DNA of 64,000 nt, from NCBI RefSeq assembly GCF_900635955.1, contig NZ_LR134201.1:372001-436000 (forward strand). The letters run 5' to 3'. A model generated the notes under the pieces. That model saw only the letters and a list, made by a program, of their open reading frames with translations. It was not told the DNA's origin and did no database searches. Positions 34,554-43,823 of the stretch are shown one piece after another. The stretch is from Cedecea lapagei (lineage in GTDB: Bacteria; Pseudomonadota; Gammaproteobacteria; Enterobacterales; Enterobacteriaceae). The position numbers were made by a program, and so were the translations under genes. The number at the start of each line of letters is the position of its first letter. The first letter of the stretch is position 1.

Positions 34554-35075
34554 TTACAGCGCTTTGATCATTCTGACTTCGCAATCCACATGGCCGGTGC
34601 AGCCGAGCGCCTCTGAAATATGCTCGAAGCCCAGGTGCTCGTACAGCGCGATGGCCTCTTTCAGAAACGCCGTGGTTTCAAGATAGCAGCGCTTAAAGCC
34701 CTGACTGCGTGCGTGCTCAAGCGCCTGCAGCGCCAGCTTCTTGGCTAAGCCTTTGCCGCGCACCACCGGCAGGAAATACATCTTCTGCAGCTCGCAAATA
34801 TCCGGCTCGCTACACGATAACGGCGCAACGCCGCCGCCTCCCACCACTTCGCCGTCGATCTCCACCACCCAGTACGCATGGCCAGGCTGGCTGTAGAGCT
34901 GAAACAGCTCATCAAGGTTCGGGTCAGCGACGGTATAGCCTTTGTCGGCCGTCAGGCCGTATTCGGCCGAAACCTGGCGAATGACCCGGGCGATAGCCGA
35001 ATTGTCTTCGGCAGTTATCCGGCGCAGCTGGAGCTTCACATCTACCGGAGCTGTGGTGTTCATCATGCGACTCAT
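34554..35075 (-). CDS. yjgM: GNAT-family N-acetyltransferase
   Basis: A 173-residue GNAT protein. The acetyl-CoA loop is visible as LPVVRGKGLAKKLA, with VVGGGGVAPLSCSEPDICELQKMYFLP before it. It matches E. coli YjgM, which has the same place next to valS. The start is uncertain within the first five codons (three Met). The acceptor is unknown. Confidence 0.9.
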   Translation of the reverse strand: MSRMMNTTAPVDVKLQLRRITAEDNSAIARVIRQVSAEYGLTADKGYTVADPNLDELFQLYSQPGHAYWVVEIDGEVVGGGGVAPLSCSEPDICELQKMYFLPVVRGKGLAKKLALQALEHARSQGFKRCYLETTAFLKEAIALYEHLGFEHISEALGCTGHVDCEVRMIKAL

Positions 35076-35127
35076 ATGCTTAGGGAAGGATAAAGGGAGT
35101 TAATAGCACTTCATTACGGAGGGTGCA

Positions 35128-35165
35128 AGCCGCAAACAAAACGCCCTGCACCGAAGTGCAGGGCG
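35128..35165 (-). terminator. Terminator of valS
   Basis: A perfect stem, CGCCCTGCAC-CGAA-GTGCAGGGCG, is followed on the minus strand by TTTTGTTTG. Confidence 0.9.
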
Positions 35166-35184
35166 AATGATGCAGCGTGGCTGA

Positions 35185-38040
35185 TTACAGCGCGGCGATA
35201 ACGGCCTGCTGTTCAATCAGCTTAGCTTTTGCGTCGGCAAAGCCTTCCAGGCGCTCGCGCTCTTTGGCGACAACGTCTGCCGGAGCACGGGCCACGAAGC
35301 CTTCGTTGGACAACTTGCCTTCGATCTTGCCGATTTCGATTTCGATCTTAGCGACTTCTTTTGCCAGACGCTCAATCTCAGCGGCTTTATCAACCAGACC
35401 TGCCATCGGGATCAGCAGCTCTGCGCCATCGATAATCTTGGTCACGGAAACCGGACCTTTATCATCGACAGGCAGCAGGGTGATGCTTTCCAGGCGAGCC
35501 AGGTTCTGCAGGAAGGTGCGGTTTTCGGTAACGCGACGAATCGCCTCTTCGCTGCAGCCGCGCAGCAGCACGTCCAGACGCTTGCTCGGCGCAATGTTCA
35601 TCTCGGCGCGAATGTTGCGCACCGCGGTGATCACATCCTTCAGCCACTCGGTGTCGGCGAAGGCTGCTTCATCAACCTGAGACGCATCGTAGGCCGGGAA
35701 TGCCTGCAGCATAATGGTATCTGCGGTGATGCCCTTCAGCACTTTGACGCGCTGCCAGATGGTTTCGGTGATGAATGGAATGATCGGATGCGCAAGGCGC
35801 AGCAGGCCTTCCAGCACGTTCACCAGCGTGTTACGGGTGCCGCGCAGTTCCGCTTCCGTGCCGCCGTTCATCACTGGCTTGGTCAGCTCCAGATACCAGT
35901 CACAGAACTGGTTCCAGGTGAATTCGTACAGGATGTTGGCGGCGATGTCGAAGCGGTAGCTGTCCAGCGCTTCACGGTACGCTTTCACGGTGCGGTTGAA
36001 CTCGGCCAGGATCCAGCGATCGGCCAGAGAGAGCACCTTTTCACCGCCGTTGAAGCCGCAATCCTGCTCTTCGGTGTTCATCAGCACGAAGCGGCTAGCG
36101 TTCCAGAGCTTGTTACAGAAGTTGCGGTAGCCTTCCAGGCGCTTCATATCCCAGTTGATGTCGCGGCCGGTAGAGGCCAGCGCCGCCAGGGTGAAGCGCA
36201 GGGCGTCGGTGCCGTGCGGCTCGATGCCGTTCGGGAATTGTTTCTCGGTGCGCTTGCGGATCTTGTCTGCCAGCTGCGGCTGCATCATGTTGCCGGTGCG
36301 TTTCTCCAGAAGATCTTCCAGCGAGATGCCGTCCACCATATCCAGCGGATCGATAACGTTGCCCTTGGACTTGGACATCTTCTGGCCTTCGTCGTCGCGA
36401 ATAAGACCGGTCATATAGACGGTCTTAAACGGCACCTGCGGCTTGCCGTCTTCATCTTTGATGAAGTGCATGGTCAGCATGATCATGCGCGCAATCCAGA
36501 AGAAGATAATGTCGAAGCCGCTGACCATTACGCTGGTCGGGTGGAAGGTGCGCAGCGCTTCGGTGTTCTCCGGCCAGCCCAGGGTGGAGAAGGTCCACAG
36601 GCCTGAGGAGAACCAGGTGTCCAGCACGTCTTCGTCCTGGCTCAGCGCAACGTCGTCGCCCAGGTTGTTTTCGGCGCGAACTTCCGCTTCGTTACGGCCA
36701 ACGTAGACGTTGCCTTCTGCATCGTACCAGGCCGGGATACGGTGACCCCACCACAGCTGACGGGAGATACACCAGTCCTGAATATCGCGCATCCAGGAGA
36801 AGTACATGTTTTCGTACTGCTTAGGTACGAACTGGATATCGCCCTGCTCAACGGCCTCTACCGCGACTTTCGCCAGCGGCGCGGTACGCACGTACCACTG
36901 GTCGGTCAGCATTGGCTCGATAACCACGCCGCCGCGGTCGCCGTAAGGAACGGTCAGATCGTGCGGTTTAATTTCGTCCAGCAGGCCCATTTCGTCGAAC
37001 TTCGCGACCACGGCTTTACGCGCGGCAAAGCGTTCCAGATTCTGGAATTCTGCCGGGATATCGGAGGCGTAAACGGTGGACTCTTCGCCGTTGGTGTCGA
37101 ACACTTCTGCCGCTTCGCGGATATCACCGTCGAAGGTCAGAATGTTGATCATAGGAAGCGCGTGGCGACGGCCAACTTCGTAGTCGTTAAAGTCGTGCGC
37201 CGGGGTGATTTTCACGCAGCCGGTGCCTTTCTCCATGTCCGCGTGCTCGTCGCCCACGATTGGAATGCGGCGGTTAACCAGCGGCAGCAGCACAAATTTA
37301 CCGATCAGATCTTTGTAACGCGGATCTTCCGGGTTAACGGCCACGCCGGTATCACCGAGTACGGTTTCCGGGCGAGTGGTAGCGACGATCAGGTAATCTT
37401 TACCGTCGGCGGTTTTTGCGCCGTCGGCCAGCGGGTAGCGCAGATGCCACATGGAGCCTTTGGACTCGCGGTTTTCAACTTCGAGGTCGGAAATCGCGGT
37501 GCGCAGTTTCGGGTCCCAGTTTACCAGGCGCTTGCCGCGGTAAATCAGATCTTCTTTATAAAGGCGGACGAACACTTCTTTCACCGCGTTGGACAGGCCT
37601 TCGTCCATGGTGAAACGCTCGCGCTCCCAGTCTACGGAGTTACCGAGACGACGCATCTGACGGGTAATGGTGCCGCCGGACTCTGCCTTCCACTGCCAGA
37701 TTTTGTCGATGAACGCGTCGCGGCCGTAATCGTGGCGGGTTTTTCCCTCTTCGGCGGCGATTTTACGTTCTACAACCATCTGGGTCGCGATACCGGCGTG
37801 GTCGGTGCCCGCCTGCCACAGGGTGTTTTTGCCCTGCATGCGCTGGTAACGGATCATGGTGTCCATGATGGTTTGCTGGAAGGCGTGACCCATATGCAAA
37901 CTGCCGGTGACGTTCGGCGGCGGGATCATGATGCAGAAGCTTTCCTGGCTGGTGTCGCCATTCGGTTTGAAGTAGCCCTGCTGTTCCCAGTGCTCGTAAA
38001 GCGGCTGTTCGATATCTTGCGGGTTATATGTCTTTTCCAT
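35185..38040 (-). CDS. valS: Valyl-tRNA synthetase
   Basis: A 951-residue class I aminoacyl-tRNA synthetase charging tRNA-Val. The HIGH motif is in PNVTGSLHMGH (about 42-52), a CP1 editing domain follows, and the KMSKS motif is in GQKMSKSKGN (about 554-563). The C-terminal coiled coil with Lys/Glu repeats is present (LAKEVAKIEIEIGKIEGKL). It is the full family length and lies six bases after holC. Confidence 0.98.
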   Translation of the reverse strand: MEKTYNPQDIEQPLYEHWEQQGYFKPNGDTSQESFCIMIPPPNVTGSLHMGHAFQQTIMDTMIRYQRMQGKNTLWQAGTDHAGIATQMVVERKIAAEEGKTRHDYGRDAFIDKIWQWKAESGGTITRQMRRLGNSVDWERERFTMDEGLSNAVKEVFVRLYKEDLIYRGKRLVNWDPKLRTAISDLEVENRESKGSMWHLRYPLADGAKTADGKDYLIVATTRPETVLGDTGVAVNPEDPRYKDLIGKFVLLPLVNRRIPIVGDEHADMEKGTGCVKITPAHDFNDYEVGRRHALPMINILTFDGDIREAAEVFDTNGEESTVYASDIPAEFQNLERFAARKAVVAKFDEMGLLDEIKPHDLTVPYGDRGGVVIEPMLTDQWYVRTAPLAKVAVEAVEQGDIQFVPKQYENMYFSWMRDIQDWCISRQLWWGHRIPAWYDAEGNVYVGRNEAEVRAENNLGDDVALSQDEDVLDTWFSSGLWTFSTLGWPENTEALRTFHPTSVMVSGFDIIFFWIARMIMLTMHFIKDEDGKPQVPFKTVYMTGLIRDDEGQKMSKSKGNVIDPLDMVDGISLEDLLEKRTGNMMQPQLADKIRKRTEKQFPNGIEPHGTDALRFTLAALASTGRDINWDMKRLEGYRNFCNKLWNASRFVLMNTEEQDCGFNGGEKVLSLADRWILAEFNRTVKAYREALDSYRFDIAANILYEFTWNQFCDWYLELTKPVMNGGTEAELRGTRNTLVNVLEGLLRLAHPIIPFITETIWQRVKVLKGITADTIMLQAFPAYDASQVDEAAFADTEWLKDVITAVRNIRAEMNIAPSKRLDVLLRGCSEEAIRRVTENRTFLQNLARLESITLLPVDDKGPVSVTKIIDGAELLIPMAGLVDKAAEIERLAKEVAKIEIEIGKIEGKLSNEGFVARAPADVVAKERERLEGFADAKAKLIEQQAVIAAL

Positions 38041-38046
38041 TGTCTG

Positions 38047-38505
38047 CTATGTCGTTCCCGGCGGGGTGTAGGTCGCCGTAGTCAAGTGGAAACCGGCAAC
38101 GCGGTACGCTTTATAGCGCTCGCGGGCCAGTTGTTTCTGGGATTCTTCGTAAGGTACGAAGTCTACCACTTCCAGGAAAGCGGTGGCAAAATCTGCGAAG
38201 TGCGGCAGCAGGCTAATCAGCAGATCGCGTGGGGCGCTGCCCCGGCGCTGAGGCCATGCCAGCTCAACCGGTGCGCCGTAGCGCGGGCCTTCGCCGGCCA
38301 GGTTATGCGGAACGAATGCCTGAGCGTCTCGCTGCCAGAGCGCTTCATCCAGGCGAACCGCCTGCTGCTCGTTCTCACAGGCTATCAGCACCCGCTTACC
38401 TGCACGGAATCCCTCCGCAGCCAGCTCGCACACCAGCTGTTCAACGGCGCTGAGCCCTTCGGCGTGCGTGTCGTTATCCAGCAGGTAAAACGTTGCGTTT
38501 TTCAT
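38047..38505 (-). CDS. holC: DNA polymerase III subunit chi
   Basis: A 152-residue clamp-loader accessory subunit that links the replisome to SSB. It begins MKNATFYLLDNDT, with AVEQLVCELAAEGFRAGKRVLIAC, the typical HolC N-terminus. Its place between pepA and valS is as in E. coli. Confidence 0.95.
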   Translation of the reverse strand: MKNATFYLLDNDTHAEGLSAVEQLVCELAAEGFRAGKRVLIACENEQQAVRLDEALWQRDAQAFVPHNLAGEGPRYGAPVELAWPQRRGSAPRDLLISLLPHFADFATAFLEVVDFVPYEESQKQLARERYKAYRVAGFHLTTATYTPPGTT

Positions 38506-38535
38506 GAGACCAGCTTGTTAAGTTAAATGTTGTTG

Positions 38536-38608
38536 CCCCTCACCCTGACCCTCTCCCCAAAGGGGGGAGGGAACGAAACGGTTTTTTACGCCCGTCGGGG
38601 TGAGGGTA
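38536..38608. repeat. Dispersed palindromic repeat, degenerate two-part copy
   Basis: CCCCTCACCCTGACCCTCTCC followed by GGGGGGAGGG and, after 25 bp, GTCGGGGTGAGGG. It has the same inverted outer ends as the cluster at 6304. It fills the pepA-holC gap. Confidence 0.8.
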
Positions 38609-38619
38609 AAGCTTTACGC

Positions 38620-40131
38620 TTACTCTTCGCCGCTAAACCCGGAGCGGTTGAGCAGGAACTGAGACAGCAGGGCGACAGGACGACCGGTAGCCCCTTTTGC
38701 CTTGCCGGAACGCCATGCGGTACCGGCGATGTCCAGGTGAGCCCAGTTGTACTTGCGGGTAAAGCGGGAGAGGAAGCATGCTGCGGTAATCGCACCGCCA
38801 GGACGGCCGCCAATGTTTGCCATATCGGCAAAGTTGGACTCCAGCTGCTCCTGATACTCGTCACCCATCGGCAGACGCCATGCGCGATCGCCCGCCTGCT
38901 CCGAGGCGCTGATCAGCTCGTGCGCCAGCGGGTTGTGGTTAGACATCAGGCCGGTGATGTGGTGGCCGAGGGCAATCACACAGGCGCCGGTCAGCGTGGC
39001 GACGTCGATAACCACTTCCGGCTCGAAGCGTTCCACATAGGTCAGCACATCGCACAGGACCAGGCGGCCTTCGGCGTCGGTGTTCAGCACTTCAACGGTC
39101 TGGCCGGACATGGTTGTCAGCACGTCACCCGGACGGTAAGCACGGCCGCCAGGCATGTTTTCACAGCCGGCAAGCACGCCAATGACGTTCACCGGCAGAT
39201 TCAGCTCGGCCACCATGCGCATTACGCCGTAAACGGAAGCGGCGCCGCACATGTCATACTTCATCTCATCCATGCCTTCGGCAGGCTTGATGGAGATACC
39301 GCCGGAGTCGAAGGTCAGGCCTTTACCGACCAGCACAATCGGGCGAGCATCCGGGGACGCATTGCCTTTATATTCAATCACCGACATCAGCGATTCGTTC
39401 TGCGAGCCTTCGCCTACCGCGAGGTAGGAGTGCATGCCCAGCTCTTTCATCTGCTGTTCGCCAATCACGCGGGTAACCACGTTTTTGCTGAACGAGTCGG
39501 CCAGCTGACGAGCCTGAGAGGCAAGGTAAGCGGCGTTACAGATGTTTGGCGGCATGTTGCCGAGATCTTTCGCCGCTTTAATGCCGGAGGCGATCGCCAG
39601 ACCGTGCTGAATAGCGCGCTCGCCGCTGGTCAGCTCACGGCGGGTTGGCACGTTGAAGACCATTTTACGCAGCGGGCGGCGCGGTTCGGTTTTGTTGGTT
39701 TTCAGCTGATCGAAGCTGTACAGCGACTCTTTCGCCGTCTCAACCGCCTGGCGCACTTTCCAGTAGGTGTTGCGGCCTTTGACGTGCAGCTCGGTCAGGA
39801 AGCAGACGGCTTCCATTGATCCGGTGTCGTTAAGGGTGTTAATTGTTTTCTGAATCACCTGCTTGTACTGGCGCTCATCGAGCTCGCGCTCTTTGCCGCA
39901 GCCAATCAGCAGAATGCGTTCAGACAGCACGTTTGGCACGTGATGAAGCAACAAGGTTTGCCCTGGTTTTCCTTCCAGCTCACCACGGCGCAGAAGCGCG
40001 CTGATGTAGCCATCGCTGATTTTATCGAGTTGTTCTGCGATCGGGGACAGTCGACGCGGTTCAAAGACTCCCACAACGATGCAGGCACTACGCTGTTTCT
40101 CGGGGCTACCGCTTTTTACACTGAACTCCAT
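38620..40131 (-). CDS. pepA: Leucyl aminopeptidase / multifunctional PepA
   Basis: A 503-residue M17 enzyme, hexameric with two metal ions. The signature NTDAEGRL is seen, with metal ligands in GKGLTFDSGG and KYDMCGAA. In E. coli PepA also binds DNA in carAB control and Xer site resolution. It starts at MEFSVKSGSPEKQR with AGGAGCG upstream. It is divergent from lptF. Confidence 0.97.
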   Translation of the reverse strand: MEFSVKSGSPEKQRSACIVVGVFEPRRLSPIAEQLDKISDGYISALLRRGELEGKPGQTLLLHHVPNVLSERILLIGCGKERELDERQYKQVIQKTINTLNDTGSMEAVCFLTELHVKGRNTYWKVRQAVETAKESLYSFDQLKTNKTEPRRPLRKMVFNVPTRRELTSGERAIQHGLAIASGIKAAKDLGNMPPNICNAAYLASQARQLADSFSKNVVTRVIGEQQMKELGMHSYLAVGEGSQNESLMSVIEYKGNASPDARPIVLVGKGLTFDSGGISIKPAEGMDEMKYDMCGAASVYGVMRMVAELNLPVNVIGVLAGCENMPGGRAYRPGDVLTTMSGQTVEVLNTDAEGRLVLCDVLTYVERFEPEVVIDVATLTGACVIALGHHITGLMSNHNPLAHELISASEQAGDRAWRLPMGDEYQEQLESNFADMANIGGRPGGAITAACFLSRFTRKYNWAHLDIAGTAWRSGKAKGATGRPVALLSQFLLNRSGFSGEE

Positions 40132-40405
40132 GCACTACGCTCCTGAATCTTAAAGACAACGGCGGGGGCTACAGGCTAGAATTGCAAGCTTTCGTAACTC
40201 ATCTCCGCTGTTGCGATGACTTCGTGTTAATCTTAACGAATGGATTTACGTTTTCTATTATGTCTGAACATCGCCCCGTAAAGCGAGTTCGCCGGGATAT
40301 CTAATCTTAGCGATGTTTTCGACGATTAAAGAGAATAAATGACGTATAAGCGATGAAACAAGCGATTTTCCTGCAAAAAGACTCGTTTCCACAGGCGTAT
40401 TTAAT
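40132..40405. promoter_or_regulatory. pepA-lptF divergent promoter region
   Basis: A 274-bp gap, AT-rich in the middle, with no gene visible. It must hold the divergent promoters of pepA and lptFG. I see no operator I can name. Confidence 0.4.
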
Positions 40406-41506
40406 GTGATTATCATAAGATATCTGGTTCGGGAGACGCTGAAAAGCCAGCTGGCGATCCTGTTTATCCTGCTGCTGATTTTTTTTGCTCAGAAGCTGGT
40501 CAGGATCCTCGGTGCTGCCGCCGACGGCGAAATCCCAACAAATCTGGTGCTTTCCCTGCTGGGTTTAGGCGTGCCTGAAATGGCGCAGCTAATCCTCCCC
40601 TTGAGCCTTTTCCTCGGCTTGCTGATGACGCTTGGGCGTTTGTACACCGAGAGTGAAATCACGGTAATGCATGCCTGCGGTCTGAGTAAAGCGGTACTGG
40701 TGAAAGCCGCGATGGTACTCGCACTCTTCACCGGTATTGTGGCGACCGTAAACGTGATGTGGCTGAGCCCCTGGTCCTCCCGCCATCAGGATGAAGTGCT
40801 GGCCGAAGCCAGGGCTAACCCCGGCATGGCCGCGCTGGCACAGGGCCAGTTCCAGATAGCCACGGACGGCAACGCCGTGCTGTTTATCGAAAGCGTTCAG
40901 GGCAAGGAGTTCAAAGACGTCTTCCTTGCTCAGGTGCGCCCGAGGGGCAGCACGCGTCCTTCCGTCGTGGTCGCGGACTCCGGCCAAATCTTCCAGCGTC
41001 CGGATGGCTCTCAGGTGGTGAAGTTAAACACCGGCAGCCGCTTTGAAGGCACCTCTACGCTGCGCGACTTCCGTATTACTGATTTTAAAGATTATCAGGC
41101 GGTGATCGGTCATCAGGCCGTGATGCTGGATCCGTCCGACACCAGCCAGATGGGCATGCGTGACCTTTGGAAAAGCCACGATCCCGCGGCGCGTGCAGAG
41201 CTGCACTGGCGCCTGACGCTGATTATGTCGGTGATCGTTATGGCCCTGATGGTTGTGCCGCTGAGCGTGGTGAACCCGCGTCAGGGGCGCGTGCTGTCGA
41301 TGCTTCCGGCGATGCTGCTCTACCTGGTCTTCTTCCTGCTGCAAAGTTCTCTGCGCTCCAGCGGGGCGAAGGAGAAGCTGGATCCGATGATTTGGATGTG
41401 GGCGGTAAACCTGGCGTACCTGGCGCTGGCTGTCGTCCTGAACCTGTGGGATACGGTGCCGATGCGCAAACTGCGTGCCCGCTTTAGCAAGAAAGGAGCG
41501 GTTTAA
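40406..41506 (+). CDS. lptF: LPS export permease LptF
   Basis: A 366-residue inner-membrane protein that forms, with LptG and LptB, the ABC transporter extracting lipopolysaccharide for transport to the outer membrane. Six membrane helices surround a periplasmic beta-jellyroll. The GTG start (MIIIRYLVRETLKSQLAILF) is the one used in E. coli. Its stop directly abuts the lptG ATG. Confidence 0.96.
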   Translation: MIIIRYLVRETLKSQLAILFILLLIFFAQKLVRILGAAADGEIPTNLVLSLLGLGVPEMAQLILPLSLFLGLLMTLGRLYTESEITVMHACGLSKAVLVKAAMVLALFTGIVATVNVMWLSPWSSRHQDEVLAEARANPGMAALAQGQFQIATDGNAVLFIESVQGKEFKDVFLAQVRPRGSTRPSVVVADSGQIFQRPDGSQVVKLNTGSRFEGTSTLRDFRITDFKDYQAVIGHQAVMLDPSDTSQMGMRDLWKSHDPAARAELHWRLTLIMSVIVMALMVVPLSVVNPRQGRVLSMLPAMLLYLVFFLLQSSLRSSGAKEKLDPMIWMWAVNLAYLALAVVLNLWDTVPMRKLRARFSKKGAV

Positions 41507-42586
41507 ATGTTTGGTGTACTTGACCGTTACATCGGTAAAACCATCTTAAACACCATCATGATGACGCTGTTTATGCTGGTGTCGCTGTCGGGAATCATTA
41601 AGTTCGTTGACCAGTTGAAGAAAACGGGTCAGGGCGCCTATTCCGCAGCGGGGGCGGGGATGTATACCCTGCTCAGCGTTCCGAAAGATATTCAGATCTT
41701 CTTCCCGATGGCCGCGCTGTTAGGCGCGCTGCTGGGGCTGGGGATGCTGGCGCAGCGCAGCGAGCTGGTGGTTATGCAGGCTTCGGGCTATACCCGCATG
41801 CAGATCGCCTCCTCGGTGATGAAAACGGCGATCCCGCTGGTGCTGCTGACCATGGCCATTGGCGAGTGGGTCGCCCCTCAGGGCGAGCAGATGGCGCGTA
41901 ACTACCGCGCGCAGATGCTGCTGGGCGGTTCGCTGCTCTCCACGACTAACGCCATTTGGGCGAAAGACGGCCACGACTTCGTCTATATCGACCACGTGAA
42001 CAGCGACTCTGAAATTGCTGGCATCATGATTTATCACTTCAACGGTGAGCGTCGTTTGCTCTCAGTGCGCAACGCTGCCTCCGCGAAGTATGACGCCGGG
42101 CATAAAGTGTGGCGCCTGTCTCAGGTTGATGAGTCAGACCTTACCGATCCTAAGCAGATTACCGGCTCGCAGACCGTGACGGGGGAATGGAAGACTAATC
42201 TGACGCCGGATAAGCTCGGGGTGGTCGCGCTGGATCCAGAGTCACTTTCGATAACCGGCCTGCATGATTACACCAACTATCTGAAGTCGAGCGGCCAGGA
42301 TGCCCGCAAGTATCAGCTGAATATGTGGAGTAAGATCTTCTCCCCGGTCTCGGTGGCGGTGATGATGCTGATGGCGCTGTCGTTCATCTTTGGCCCGCTG
42401 CGCAGCGTGCCGATGGGCGTGAGGGTCGTTACGGGGATCAGTTTCGGCTTTATCTTCTACGTGCTGGACCAGGTCTTCGGCCCGCTCACGCTGGTTTACA
42501 ACATTCCGCCCATCGTCGGCGCGCTGTTACCTAGCGTGAGCTTCCTGCTTATCAGCCTGTGGATGCTGACAAAAAGAGCGGGATAA
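41507..42586 (+). CDS. lptG: LPS export permease LptG
   Basis: A 359-residue partner of LptF with the same architecture (MFGVLDRYIGKTILNTIMMT; periplasmic domain; final helices FGPLRSVPMGVRVV). It begins at the base after the lptF stop. An IS110 element is inserted 15 bp after its stop, inside the downstream palindromic repeat. Confidence 0.97.
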   Translation: MFGVLDRYIGKTILNTIMMTLFMLVSLSGIIKFVDQLKKTGQGAYSAAGAGMYTLLSVPKDIQIFFPMAALLGALLGLGMLAQRSELVVMQASGYTRMQIASSVMKTAIPLVLLTMAIGEWVAPQGEQMARNYRAQMLLGGSLLSTTNAIWAKDGHDFVYIDHVNSDSEIAGIMIYHFNGERRLLSVRNAASAKYDAGHKVWRLSQVDESDLTDPKQITGSQTVTGEWKTNLTPDKLGVVALDPESLSITGLHDYTNYLKSSGQDARKYQLNMWSKIFSPVSVAVMMLMALSFIFGPLRSVPMGVRVVTGISFGFIFYVLDQVFGPLTLVYNIPPIVGALLPSVSFLLISLWMLTKRAG

Positions 42587-42588
42587 GT

Positions 42589-42601
42589 TTACCTTAACCC
42601 T
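42589..42601 (+). repeat. Left half of IS-split palindromic repeat
   Basis: TTACCTTAACCCT is the start of a palindromic repeat unit (compare ACCCTAACCCTCTCCC at 6310). It ends at the CT core (42600-42601) where the IS110 element begins. It continues at 43800. Confidence 0.8.
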
Positions 42602-42800
42602 TATGTCTTGATCCTCCCCGCCAGTGCGGGGAAGATCCCCGACTGATCATCGGGAGGTTGCCGGTGAGCATCCCCTAGCCCTGGTGCCCCTGAGCCCGCG
42701 GGAGAGATTATGCCCCGGCAGCCTTTCTCCCTGTCGCCTCAAGACCGAACGGTATCCTGTGCCTCTGAGCACCCACACATAAGGATGGTCTGGCGATATT
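42602..42800 (+). ncRNA. Predicted bridge RNA of the IS110 element
   Basis: A 5' stem-loop (GATCCTCCCCGC/GCGGGGAAGATC, about 42609-42636) precedes two loops. Target loop: CCCTAGCCCT (42673-42682) fits the left target CCYTAACCCT, and GGGAGAG (42700-42706) is the reverse complement of core plus right target CTCTCCC. Donor loop: ACGGTATC (42749-42756) equals the element's right end plus core, and ACATAAG (42777-42783) is the reverse complement of core plus left end CTTATGT. These four guides follow the strand rule known for IS621 bridge RNA. The 3' limit is approximate. Confidence 0.8.
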
Positions 42801-42824
42801 ATTCATAAGGTTACGGAGAATCAT

Positions 42825-43784
42825 ATGACCCTCACTTCTGTCGGCGTTGATATTGCTAAGCTAAAATTTGATGTCGCTGTCCTGCTGCCTAATCAGAAAT
42901 ACAAAACTAAAAAGTTTGCTAACACGCATGCGGGATGCCGTGAGTTTATTCACTGGCTGGCCCGTTTTGGAGACTGTCACGTCTGTATGGAGGCTACCGG
43001 CAGCTACAGCACGGAACTCGCCACGGCATTGTCCGATGGCGGCTATCGAGTCAGTCTGGAAAACCCTGCCCGTATTCATGCCTTCAGTCATACCGAACTG
43101 GCCCGAAATAAAACGGATAAAAGCGATGCCGCACTGATAGCGCGGTATTGTGCCCTGTATCAGCCAGCACAATGGCATCCGGCCCCTCTCAGCCAGCGAC
43201 AGCTGACCGCGCTGGTACGGCATCTTAAAAATCTTGAAGAGATGCGACAGATGGAAGAGAACAGGCTGGAGGCCGCAGATGAGGTCATAACCGGTTCGTT
43301 AAAAGAACACATCGCCACGCTGGACGAACTGATAAAAGAAACAAAAAAGAAAATCAGACAGCATATCGACGATGACCCGGACCTGAGAAAAGACAAGGCG
43401 CTGCTGGAGAGTATCCCGGGTGTGGGAGATGTGCTGAGTACGAATCTTCTGGCCTTCGCGGGAAACCTGAGGCGATTTAGCAGCAGTAAGGCTCTGGTGG
43501 CTTATGCAGGCCTGAACCCACGACGTTGTGAATCCGGGATGTGGAAAGGAAAAAGCAGGTTGTCGAAAGTGGGGAGCCGTGAGCTGCGTAGCGTACTGTA
43601 TATGCCTGCGGTGGTGGCGGGAAGGTGTAATGAAGTGGTGAAAGACCTGATGAGGCGGCTGGAGAGTAGAGGTAAGGCAGGAAAAGAGCGAGTATGTGCA
43701 GGAATGAGAAAGCTACTGCAGCTGGCTTATGGCGTGGTGAAATCAGGGCGTGAATTTGACGCCGAAATACCGCTTGCCGGATAG
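42825..43784 (+). CDS. IS110-family transposase (bridge-RNA-guided recombinase)
   Basis: A 319-residue DEDD recombinase. The RuvC-like domain has Asp9 (VDIAKLKFD), Glu56 (MEATGSYS), Asp98 and Asp101 (KTDKSDA). A coiled-coil follows (about 130-190), then the Tnp domain (IPGVGDVLSTNLLAF; AYAGLNPRRCESG), with the candidate catalytic Ser237 in the ESG motif. A ribosome site, ACGGAGAATC, precedes the ATG. All key residues are present, so it is likely active. Confidence 0.93.
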   Translation: MTLTSVGVDIAKLKFDVAVLLPNQKYKTKKFANTHAGCREFIHWLARFGDCHVCMEATGSYSTELATALSDGGYRVSLENPARIHAFSHTELARNKTDKSDAALIARYCALYQPAQWHPAPLSQRQLTALVRHLKNLEEMRQMEENRLEAADEVITGSLKEHIATLDELIKETKKKIRQHIDDDPDLRKDKALLESIPGVGDVLSTNLLAFAGNLRRFSSSKALVAYAGLNPRRCESGMWKGKSRLSKVGSRELRSVLYMPAVVAGRCNEVVKDLMRRLESRGKAGKERVCAGMRKLLQLAYGVVKSGREFDAEIPLAG

Positions 43785-43799
43785 CCGACAAGACGGTAT

Positions 43800-43821
43800 C
43801 TCTCCCTAAAAGGGAGAGGGG
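43800..43821 (+). repeat. Right half of IS-split palindromic repeat
   Basis: CTCTCCCTAAAAGGGAGAGG is the palindrome that should follow TTAACC at 42599. It would have been the lptG-yqeG intergenic hairpin before insertion. Confidence 0.85.
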
Positions 43822-43823
43822 CA

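Larger units (their letters stand above)
42602..43801 (+). mobile_element. IS110-family insertion sequence, 1200 bp
   Basis: Boundaries come from reconstructing the target: left flank ...TTAACC-CT and right flank CT-CTCCCTAAAAGGG rejoin to the exact repeat sequence AACC-CT-CTCCC. The element is thus flanked by a CT core with no longer duplication and no terminal inverted repeats, as is usual for IS110. It has a 5' non-coding part of about 220 bp and a single transposase gene. The layout (non-coding 5' side) is that of the IS110 subgroup (IS621-like), not IS1111. Confidence 0.88.

Noticed and set aside
42602..43801. IS1111-subgroup assignment
   Set aside because: There are no sub-terminal inverted repeats, and the long non-coding part is 5' of the transposase, as in the IS110/IS621 group.
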